Positions 5,703-12,124 of a DNA stretch of 12,759 bases are shown piece after piece. The DNA is from Armatimonadota bacterium. GTDB lineage: Bacteria > Armatimonadota > UBA5829. The stretch covers positions 1 to 12,759 of the forward strand of contig JAEWSK010000038.1 in the NCBI GenBank assembly GCA_023398345.1. Direction: 5' to 3'. A program made the position numbers and the translations under genes. The notes beneath the pieces were generated by a model. The model was given only the letters and a program-made list of their open reading frames with translations. It did no database searches and was not told the DNA's origin. Every line of letters begins with the position of its first letter. The stretch's first letter is position 1.

Positions 5703-7862
5703 ATGAAAACCGACATTGTGAACTCACTAAACGATCAGCAAAGGGCCGCGGTGACGCATACCGAAGGCCCTGTGCTTGTATTTGCGGGAGCAGGCAGCGG
5801 CAAAACCCGCGTGCTCACACATCGAATTGCTCATCTCATTAAAGATGCGGGCATAAGGCCATATAACATCCTCGCGGTCACATTCACAAACAAAGCCGCA
5901 AAAGAGATGAAGGAGCGAATTGAAAATCTGCTCGGCGAGGGCGCAAACGGCCTTTGGGTTGGTACGTTCCATGGCACATGCGCCAGACTCCTGCGCGAGC
6001 AGGGCGAAGCAATCGGCATCAACCGCAACTTCACTATTTACGATGCATACGACCAAATCCAGCTCATAAAAGAGAGCATGGAGGCCGTAAACGTAGACCA
6101 AAAGATATATAAACCCCGCGCGATACTCGATTTAATATCAAAAGCAAAAGAACAGCTTGTACTGCCGGATGAGTTCGGCAGGCGGTTTGCCGGCAGCATC
6201 GAACGAATCGCCGAAAGAGTCTACAAGGCCTATCAGGCAAAGCTCAGCCTCAACAATGCGATGGACTTCGATGACTTGATAATGTACACAGTCCTGCTTT
6301 TTCGCGATAGGCCCGAGGTTCTGGAGCACTATCAGAACAAGTTCAAATATGTATTAGTAGACGAATATCAAGACATCAACTACTCGCAATACACGCTCAT
6401 GCGAAACCTCGCCGAAAAGCATCGCAATATATTTTGCGTGGGCGATGACGATCAATCGATCTATCGCTGGCGCGGGGCCGACGTAGGGATTATTCTTCAA
6501 TTTGAAAAAGACTACCCCGACGCCGCAATATTCAAGCTCGAACGCAACTATCGCTCCACAAAGAAAATACTCGAAGCAGCACATGCAATAGTTCGGCGCA
6601 ACGTCGAGCGCGCGGAAAAGAAGCTTTGGACTGATAATGACGAGGGAGCCGATATTGAAGTTATTGAAGCGTCCAACGAAATTGACGAAGCATGTCTTGT
6701 GGCTCGCTCGATTCAAGACAAAGTCGGTTATAGCGGACACAACTACTCGGACATTGTCGTGCTGTATCGAATGAACGCCCAATCGCGCGTGTTTGAAGAG
6801 GCGATGATCAATGCGCGCATCCCTCACAGGCTCGTTGGAACAGTACGGTTCTACGAGCGCCGGGAAATTAAAGATGTGCTGGCATATTTGCGGCTCGCTG
6901 CAAATCCGCATGAGTCTGTCAGTTTACGGCGGGTCATCAACGTGCCCACGCGTGGCATCGGCCAGACCTCGCTGTCGCGGCTGGAGATGTTCGCCGCATC
7001 TGAGCAGATTACTTTGTACGAAGCACTTAAGCGAGTTAAGGAAGCAACGGATATTTCGGCAAGAGCACGCGGCGCGATGGAGAAATTCGCTGAAATCGTG
7101 CATCACCTCAATGAAATGCTCGACAAAGTCTCAGTGCGTAAGCTCACTGAGGAAGCGCTCACTGTGTCGGGATATGTCGATGCGTTGGCTGAAGAGCACA
7201 CAATGGAAGCTCGCACCCGAATCGAAAACGTGCAAGAACTGCTGTCCGTAACCGAACAGTTCCAGACCAACGTCGAAAACCCCACTTTGACGACATTTCT
7301 CGAACAGGTCGCGCTAATATCCGATATAGATATTCTCGATGAGTCCGGCAATGCAATCACTCTCATGACACTGCATGCAGCCAAGGGATTGGAATTTCCA
7401 GTCGTCTACATTGTCGGCATGGAGGAAGGACTGTTCCCACACAGGCGCTCACTCGACGATCGCGAAGAACTCGAAGAGGAGCGGAGGCTGTGCTACGTCG
7501 GAATGACCCGCGCGCGCAAGGAATTGATATTTTCCTACGCGCACCAGCGGATGCTGATGGGGCAATTGACCGGCTCGGACATGTCGCGCTTCATCAGGGA
7601 AATACCACAGGAGATGATGGCCGACACTATGCCCAAGCGCAGGCGCGAGGTGGAAAATCAGTTAAAGCGTGATTTCAAACCCAGGCGCGTGTCCTCGTCG
7701 GCAACATACAGACCGGCACAGAAGATATTTCATGAACAGTTCGGCAATGGAATTGTGTTGAACTGCTCCGGCTCGGGGTCGGATGAAGTCGTAACGATTG
7801 CATTTGAAAATAATGGAGTAAAGAAGCTGCGAGTGGCAATCGCCAATTTGCACGGGGTTTGA
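5703..7862 (+). CDS. pcrA: UvrD/Rep-family ATP-dependent DNA helicase PcrA
   Basis: This is a superfamily 1A 3'-5' DNA helicase acting in nucleotide excision repair, replication restart and removal of stalled RNA polymerase. The 719-residue length is typical of PcrA/UvrD. Motifs run in order: Q motif LNDQQRAAV (9-17), Walker A AGAGSGKTR (28-36), Ia AVTFTNKAAKEM, Walker B VDEYQD (219-224), III GDDDQSIYRWRGA, IV LERNYRST, V TLHAAKGLEFPVVYIVG, and VI RRLCYVGMTRARKEL. The C-terminus (about 673-719) contains HEQFGNGIV...VTIAFENNGVKKL, the Tudor-like domain that in PcrA/UvrD contacts RNA polymerase. The Gram-positive PcrA name fits as well as UvrD. The ATG at 5703 is the only sensible start, with a perfect -10 box immediately upstream and no ribosome site. 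No clear terminator follows. Confidence 0.96.
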   Translation: MKTDIVNSLNDQQRAAVTHTEGPVLVFAGAGSGKTRVLTHRIAHLIKDAGIRPYNILAVTFTNKAAKEMKERIENLLGEGANGLWVGTFHGTCARLLREQGEAIGINRNFTIYDAYDQIQLIKESMEAVNVDQKIYKPRAILDLISKAKEQLVLPDEFGRRFAGSIERIAERVYKAYQAKLSLNNAMDFDDLIMYTVLLFRDRPEVLEHYQNKFKYVLVDEYQDINYSQYTLMRNLAEKHRNIFCVGDDDQSIYRWRGADVGIILQFEKDYPDAAIFKLERNYRSTKKILEAAHAIVRRNVERAEKKLWTDNDEGADIEVIEASNEIDEACLVARSIQDKVGYSGHNYSDIVVLYRMNAQSRVFEEAMINARIPHRLVGTVRFYERREIKDVLAYLRLAANPHESVSLRRVINVPTRGIGQTSLSRLEMFAASEQITLYEALKRVKEATDISARARGAMEKFAEIVHHLNEMLDKVSVRKLTEEALTVSGYVDALAEEHTMEARTRIENVQELLSVTEQFQTNVENPTLTTFLEQVALISDIDILDESGNAITLMTLHAAKGLEFPVVYIVGMEEGLFPHRRSLDDREELEEERRLCYVGMTRARKELIFSYAHQRMLMGQLTGSDMSRFIREIPQEMMADTMPKRRREVENQLKRDFKPRRVSSSATYRPAQKIFHEQFGNGIVLNCSGSGSDEVVTIAFENNGVKKLRVAIANLHGV

Positions 7863-7978
7863 TGCAGATTCTTCGCGGGGCAACATTACTATGGCGACAA
7901 ATGATCGCTTTGGCAGCACAATGTTGCCGGAGCAGTCAATAGATTAAGTTGCACAGCGCGCGTAGAAGGTATACTGCG

Positions 7979-8278
7979 ATGCAGTGGCAAGATAGAGGCC
8001 CCGACAGACTCGGATATACCGAGAGGGACTTCAAGGTTTGCGACTTTTGCGACGCGCTTAACCCGGCAAGCAACGACGAGTGTTTCATCTGCGGGTGGAA
8101 CGGTATGTTCCGCACCGACAGGGAGACAGTTCGAGAAGCGATGATGGCTGTTGCAGATCGATATGGCGGTCTGGAAGAATCGCTGTTTGCAGAAGAAGTA
8201 GTGCCGAGCACACCGCTCAGACCCAGTATTTGGGCGGACATGTGGGGTTCATTAAGGCGATTGTTTGGCCGGGCATAG
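7979..8278 (+). CDS. Small protein with a RanBP2-like zinc finger and amphipathic C-terminus
   Basis: The 99-residue product is not from a family I can name. Residues 18-40 hold four cysteines (C21, C24, C35, C38) around N28 in the spacing C-x2-C-x3-N-x6-C-x2-C. This is the pattern of the RanBP2-type zinc finger, known mainly as a ubiquitin- or RNA-binding module in eukaryotes; bacterial versions are of unclear role. The middle (about 45-80) is helical and acidic. The last residues (ADMWGSLRRLFGRA) form a likely amphipathic, basic helix. I choose the ATG at 7979, nine bases after AGAAGG, over an in-frame TTG at 7949 that would add ten residues with no ribosome site. It follows pcrA by 116 bases and ends at the convergent terminator. 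Coding is likely given the clean motif; function is unknown. Confidence 0.8.
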   Translation: MQWQDRGPDRLGYTERDFKVCDFCDALNPASNDECFICGWNGMFRTDRETVREAMMAVADRYGGLEESLFAEEVVPSTPLRPSIWADMWGSLRRLFGRA

Positions 8279-8313
8279 CGGTCGCGGCCGCGGCTTTGAA
8301 AGTCAATACAAGC

Positions 8314-8342
8314 GGGCCTGCCTAAAATTATATGGCAGGCCC
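8314..8342. terminator. Convergent, probably bidirectional terminator hairpin
   Basis: GGGCCTGCC (8314-8322) and GGCAGGCCC (8334-8342) form a perfect 9-bp stem around an 11-base AT-rich loop. It sits between the stop of the plus-strand zinc-finger gene (8278) and the stop of the minus-strand mscS-type gene (8352). The plus side continues TAAATTTATTTA, a broken U-tract; the minus side has no U-run, so termination in that direction may be weaker. Confidence 0.75.
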
Positions 8343-8351
8343 TAAATTTAT

Positions 8352-9185
8352 TTATGCGAGAGAAATCTCATTTTTTGATAGAGCTTCGCGGGCACGCGTG
8401 TTAAGTTCGATTCGGACACTGTCCTGCGCGCTCGGCGAGACTACGCCAGTGAGCCTTATAACATTTGACTCGGCGGAAATCTGTACAAGACCGTCGCACT
8501 TAAACGGCTCCTTGACCTCTTTGGGAAAGTCATCGGCCATAGATTTGCCGACTTCATTTAGCACCCGCTTTGTCGTATCGAGATCGGCGCTAGAAACAAC
8601 TGCGTATTCAACCGAGAGAGTCAATTTGCCACATGAGTGATTACAAACCTGTGAAATGTCGCCGTTGCATATAGTGCAAAGCTTGCCGGACGAGTCGCGA
8701 ATCTGCGTTGTGCGCATTCTGAGATCCTCTACAACGCCAGTTATCCCGCTGATGGTCACATAATCCCCCACTCCATACTGATCCTCCATCAAAATGAAGA
8801 ACCCGGAAATCACATCCTTTACTAACTTCTGCGCACCGAAGCCTATTGCCAGACCTGCCACGCTTGCGGTGGTGATAAGCGGAACGATGTCTATGCCAAC
8901 GGCTTGGAGGATCATTATAATCGCCACAAACCCGAGCACACAGCTTATCGCGTTCATCACAATGCCCTGAAGCGCTTTGACTCTCGCCTTGCGGGCCTGC
9001 AAAATTTCATTGCCGACCTTTGCCAGCCCAGAGCTTAAAATACCGCGCGCAACCCTGGACAACAAAAAACGCAACAGCAGATAGCCGATAATAATTACGG
9101 CGATCTTTGCCAAAGACATCAACGCACCCTCACCGTGGGTCTGCCAAAATCGTCCACAGCGGTCAATGTTAAATGCAATACACAT
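8352..9185 (-). CDS. Small-conductance mechanosensitive channel, MscS family (YkuT-like), with an extra Cys cluster
   Basis: MscS channels open under membrane tension to release solutes on hypo-osmotic shock. The 277-residue protein has hydrophobic helices at about 24-50 and 75-100 and the pore-lining TM3 at about 103-126 (TTASVAGLAIGFGAQKLVKDV). The conserved FFILMEDQYGVGDYV and the beta domain GITGVVEDLRMRTTQIRDSSGKL follow. The size and sequence resemble Bacillus YkuT. Oddly, the usual xxPNGxIxxVxNxS segment here reads with four cysteines, C170-x2-C173-x7-C181-x3-C185, with Cys in place of the near-universal Pro. Two starts compete: ATG 9185 with GGAG seven bases upstream, and ATG 9119 with GAGGG seven bases upstream. 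I prefer the longer because its FWQTHG-like segment before TM1 resembles other family N-termini. It is separated from ftsZ by a terminator, and ends ten bases from the convergent hairpin. Confidence 0.92.
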   Translation of the reverse strand: MCIAFNIDRCGRFWQTHGEGALMSLAKIAVIIIGYLLLRFLLSRVARGILSSGLAKVGNEILQARKARVKALQGIVMNAISCVLGFVAIIMILQAVGIDIVPLITTASVAGLAIGFGAQKLVKDVISGFFILMEDQYGVGDYVTISGITGVVEDLRMRTTQIRDSSGKLCTICNGDISQVCNHSCGKLTLSVEYAVVSSADLDTTKRVLNEVGKSMADDFPKEVKEPFKCDGLVQISAESNVIRLTGVVSPSAQDSVRIELNTRAREALSKNEISLA

Positions 9186-9209
9186 AATATCACTCCGTCA
9201 TTTATGTCC

Positions 9210-9247
9210 AAAAAGCAGTTCGTCCGAGACTGCTGCCCCGGACGAAC
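9210..9247 (-). terminator. Rho-independent terminator after ftsZ
   Basis: Read on the minus strand, GTTCGTCCG and CGGACGAAC (9239-9247 and 9218-9226) form a 9-bp stem with a 12-base loop, followed after three bases by TTTTT (9210-9214). It lies 28 bases past the ftsZ stop and just before the mscS-type gene. Confidence 0.8.
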
Positions 9248-9275
9248 AAATATATATCGGTGATTTTAGATCTTA

Positions 9276-10370
9276 TTATCTCCTGCGCAAAAATGCAGGA
9301 ATATCGAGTTCGGACTCAGGAATTAGCGGTTCAACTGAATCCATCGAAGAAGACGGCTTTGGAGCGGATTCCTCGCCAAAGGCTGCGGCAGCTTTAGCTA
9401 AGATCGGCTGAGGCTGCTTTTCAGTTCCGTCAAAACCCGTCGCCAACACTGTGATTCGAACTTCGTTTGAAAGCGACTCGTCTATCACCGTGCCGAAGAT
9501 CACGTTCACATTATCTGCGTCGCAGGCACGATAGATCGTGTCGGCAGCTTCGTGAACTTCGCTGAGAGTCAGGTCGGGACCGCCGGTTATATTGATAAGC
9601 ACACCGCGCGCACCGTCGATGGTCGTCTCCAAAAGCGGGCTGGCACAAGCTTGCTCAGCCGCTATAACAGCTTTCTGATCTCCGCTGCCGCGCCCAATGC
9701 CCATCAGAGCCGTACCTTGATTTTCCATAATGGTCTTGACGTCGGCGAAGTCAACGTTAATCATACCGGGGATTGTTATTATGTCGGAGATGCCCTGCAC
9801 GCCCTGGCGCACCACATCGTCAGCAACTCTAAACGCATCCTGCAGCGTTGCGCGCTTCTCGACTACGCTCAAGAGCCTGTCGTTTGGAATTGTAATGAGC
9901 GTATCGACCCTCTCGCGCAGTTCTTTGACGCCCGACTCTGCCAATTTGCCGCGGCGAGGCCCCTCAAATGTAAACGGCTTTGTCACGACTGCAACTGTCA
10001 GCGCGCCTAATTCTTTGGAAAGCTCGGCAATCACCGGGGCTGCACCGGTTCCGGTTCCACCGCCCATACCGGCAGCGATAAAAATCATGTCTGCGCCTTC
10101 GAGCAGTCTTCGTATCTCGGGACGACTTTCCTCGGCTGAAGCATGCCCGACTTCCGGGTTTCCGCCCGCGCCAAGTCCCCTTGTTAGAGCTCCTCCAAGC
10201 TGGAGCTTGCTCTTTATTTCGCACATGCTCAAAACCTGAGTGTCAGTGTTCATTGCAATAAACTCAACACCTGAAACCCCGGCGTCTATCATACGGTTAA
10301 CGGCGTTCATACCTCCGCCGCCAACCCCGATCACTTTTATTTTCGCGTAGTAGTCAGAACCATTTCCCAT
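9276..10370 (-). CDS. ftsZ: Cell division protein FtsZ
   Basis: FtsZ is the tubulin-like GTPase that polymerises into the cytokinetic ring. The 364-residue product has [18 protein letters not shown] (11-28), the tubulin signature GGGTGTG (103-109) in [19 protein letters not shown], the PFTFEGPRR loop, and the catalytic T7 loop [12 protein letters not shown] short variable linker (about 315-350) leads to the C-terminal peptide [11 protein letters not shown], the docking site for FtsA and other partners. All key GTPase residues appear intact. The ATG at 10370 has GAGAGGAG ending eight bases upstream, a strong ribosome site. It follows ftsA after 113 bases and is the last gene of the division run, closed by a terminator; no sepF or ylm genes follow within the window. 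Confidence 0.98.
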   Translation of the reverse strand: MGNGSDYYAKIKVIGVGGGGMNAVNRMIDAGVSGVEFIAMNTDTQVLSMCEIKSKLQLGGALTRGLGAGGNPEVGHASAEESRPEIRRLLEGADMIFIAAGMGGGTGTGAAPVIAELSKELGALTVAVVTKPFTFEGPRRGKLAESGVKELRERVDTLITIPNDRLLSVVEKRATLQDAFRVADDVVRQGVQGISDIITIPGMINVDFADVKTIMENQGTALMGIGRGSGDQKAVIAAEQACASPLLETTIDGARGVLINITGGPDLTLSEVHEAADTIYRACDADNVNVIFGTVIDESLSNEVRITVLATGFDGTEKQPQPILAKAAAAFGEESAPKPSSSMDSVEPLIPESELDIPAFLRRR

Positions 10371-10483
10371 GCCGCAAGCTCCTCTCGAAGTTAGAAGTAG
10401 AGGTTCAAGTTAGAGTTAAAAACTCCATTCTTGGAACCATATGGTTAGCCGCCTAAGCAGCGAAATCGACTCGTAATCTGCGC
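10371..10483 (-). promoter_or_regulatory. ftsA-ftsZ spacer with a 12-bp palindrome and a short direct repeat
   Basis: The 113-base gap holds the perfect palindrome AACCATATGGTT (10435-10446), two copies of AAGTTAGA on the plus strand (10388-10395 and 10407-10414, 19 bases apart), and a small GAGTT/AACTC inverted repeat (10413-10425). This is long for an otherwise tight operon and could hold an internal ftsZ promoter or operator, though I see no convincing -35/-10 pair. Confidence 0.35.
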
Positions 10484-11713
10484 CTATCGCCCAAAGATGC
10501 GCAGCAACCCTTTCAAGCCACCTCTTAGTTTAGTCATTTTTTCAGCTTCTCGCAAGCCCATGTGCTGCTTTGAAGCGTACATTACTAAACCAATTGCAGT
10601 TGTGTATATCGGACTTTGAACTGAATCTTTAAGACCACCGACATCCCGAGGCAAACCCAACCTCACGGGCATACCCAAAATTTTCTCTGCAAGTTCAATA
10701 GCGCCCGGAAGCAATGCCCCCCCGCCAGTCAATACCGCGCCGCCCGGAAGCATTCCAAGCAAACCGGCTTTCACAAGCTCAGTGCGGACTTTTTCTAAAA
10801 TCTCTTCCATTCGCGGCTCAATTATGCTTGCGAGAATTTGCCTGGGCAATTCTCTCGCTTCGTCCGCGCCGAGGCTGGCAATTTGAAAAACTTCGCCTTC
10901 GCCGACCATTGAAACCATTGAGCAACCAGATGTAAGCTTGGCCTTTTCGGACTCTTCCTGCGAGGCTCTCAGGCCGACAGCTATATCCTTGGTCACATGC
11001 ATTCCGCCAATCGGCAGTACGGATGTATAAAATATCTCGCCGTTGGTAAACATTGCAACATCGGTCGTCCCACCGCCTATATCGATCAGACACACACCCA
11101 AGTCTTTTTCTGCGTCGAGCACGGCAGAAACACTGGTCGCGATTGGCTCAAGAATAGTGCTCTCCACGGCCAAATTCGCGCGCTGAACACACTTCATAAC
11201 GTTATCAATGAGCGTGCTCGAACCTGTGACGATATGTGTCTCAACTTCCATCCTGCTGCCGGACATTCCCAAAGGATCGCTGATGCCGTCTTGACCATCC
11301 ACGATATATCCGCGCGGGATGGAATGGATAATCTCACGCTCCGGCGGCAGAACTATAACTTTGGAAGCATCGACCACTCGGGCAACATCTGCGGCACATA
11401 TTTCTTTGCCGGGACTGGTAATTGCAATAACGCCGCGGCTGTTTAGCGAAGAAATATGCTCGCCGGTGACTCCCACCACGACATTTCTGATCTGCACATT
11501 GCCCGCCTGCTTTTGGGCCATGTCCACAGCAGTGCGTATTGCCTCGGTTGTCGTCTCAAGATCTACAACCACGCCCTTGCGCAAGCCATCTGACGGCACG
11601 AGTCCTACGCCTATAATATCCACTGCGCTCGTATCAAGGTCTACGTCTGCAAGCACGCAGCAGGTCTTTGTAGTTCCAATATCAAGACCAGCGATATATT
11701 CTTTTTGATTCAA
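10484..11713 (-). CDS. ftsA: Cell division protein FtsA
   Basis: FtsA is the actin-like ATPase that tethers FtsZ to the membrane and recruits later divisome proteins. The 409-residue product begins with phosphate-1 motif AGLDIGTTKTCCVLAD. The FtsA-specific 1C subdomain follows (about 85-160, GVTGEHISSLNSRGVIAI, IPRGYIVDGQDGISDPLGMSG), then phosphate-2 VCLIDIGGGTTDVAMF and the adenosine motif GGAVLTGGGALLPG. It ends in a basic amphipathic helix (KLRGGLKGLLRIFGR), the membrane targeting sequence. The start is the TTG at 11713, seven bases after GAGGG (11721-11725) and only three bases past the sbp stop, so it is probably translationally coupled to sbp. The order DUF881-sbp-ftsA-ftsZ matches the Bacillus ylx-sbp-ftsA-ftsZ run. 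Confidence 0.97.
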   Translation of the reverse strand: MNQKEYIAGLDIGTTKTCCVLADVDLDTSAVDIIGVGLVPSDGLRKGVVVDLETTTEAIRTAVDMAQKQAGNVQIRNVVVGVTGEHISSLNSRGVIAITSPGKEICAADVARVVDASKVIVLPPEREIIHSIPRGYIVDGQDGISDPLGMSGSRMEVETHIVTGSSTLIDNVMKCVQRANLAVESTILEPIATSVSAVLDAEKDLGVCLIDIGGGTTDVAMFTNGEIFYTSVLPIGGMHVTKDIAVGLRASQEESEKAKLTSGCSMVSMVGEGEVFQIASLGADEARELPRQILASIIEPRMEEILEKVRTELVKAGLLGMLPGGAVLTGGGALLPGAIELAEKILGMPVRLGLPRDVGGLKDSVQSPIYTTAIGLVMYASKQHMGLREAEKMTKLRGGLKGLLRIFGR

Positions 11714-11716
11714 AGC

Positions 11717-12073
11717 CTAACCCTCGCGTTTTCTGCTCATAGCGGTCTGAGTCAGCCAGTACCGGCGGATAAGCGAAAGATTTAAAAACACCCTTCCGCC
11801 CAACACAACAACCGCCGCAAGAAACAGATCGACACCAATCTGATCGCCCAGATATGCAAGCAAAGCCGCTAAAAACGTGTTGACTGCAAATCCTGATATG
11901 AAGATGTCATCATGGAACTTTCCCTCGATGCCGGCGCGGATGCCGCCAAATATCGAGTCTAGCCCAGCAAGCGTCGCCAGAGACAGATAGCCGGAATAGT
12001 CCGGAGGAAGTCGAACCGGCAACCAGAAGATCGAGAACCCGATTAACAGCCCGATTATGGGCATCCAAAGCAT
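11717..12073 (-). CDS. sbp: Small basic protein Sbp (DUF1290 family membrane protein)
   Basis: This is a short integral membrane protein of unknown molecular role, found next to ftsA in Firmicutes, Actinobacteria and relatives. The 118 residues contain three hydrophobic segments (about 2-18, 28-45 with GYLSLATLAGLDSIFGGIRA, and 58-95 containing FAVNTFLAALLAYLGDQIGVD) and a basic tail (SRKREG). The conserved LDSIFGGIRA...F...F..GF..N...A..L...G...G.D.......V..GxRxF pattern is clear. The ATG at 12073 has AAGGA seven bases upstream. The stop lies three bases before ftsA, and 51 bases with a hairpin separate it from the DUF881 gene. The assignment rests on sequence pattern and synteny. Confidence 0.93.
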   Translation of the reverse strand: MLWMPIIGLLIGFSIFWLPVRLPPDYSGYLSLATLAGLDSIFGGIRAGIEGKFHDDIFISGFAVNTFLAALLAYLGDQIGVDLFLAAVVVLGGRVFLNLSLIRRYWLTQTAMSRKREG

Positions 12074-12093
12074 GTTAAAGTCCTTTTTTGATA

Positions 12094-12112
12094 TGCTGAA
12101 TTGATTTCAGCA
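12094..12112 (-). other. Hairpin between the DUF881 gene and sbp
   Basis: TGCTGAA (12094-12100) and TTCAGCA (12106-12112) form a perfect 7-bp stem with a 5-base loop in the 51-base gap. In the direction of transcription it is followed by TATCAAAAAAGG, with no T-run, so it is not a standard terminator for this operon. It ends 20 bases before the sbp start and could be an mRNA processing or stability element. Confidence 0.4.
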
Positions 12113-12124
12113 CTATATAAAAAA

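Noticed and set aside
7879..7928. Inverted repeat GGCAACATT / AATGTTGCC after pcrA as a terminator
   Set aside because: The 9-bp arms are separated by 32 bases and no T-run follows, so it does not look like an intrinsic terminator; noted only as a repeat.
7891..7947. Possible 18-residue ORF starting ATG 7891 in the gap after pcrA
   Set aside because: No convincing ribosome site (GGGG ten bases upstream), no recognisable features, and it overlaps an inverted repeat; chance is the simpler explanation.
7970..7975. TATACT as a -10 box for the zinc-finger gene
   Set aside because: It ends three bases before the ATG, which would put the transcript start inside the gene, and an AGAAGG ribosome site overlaps the same region.
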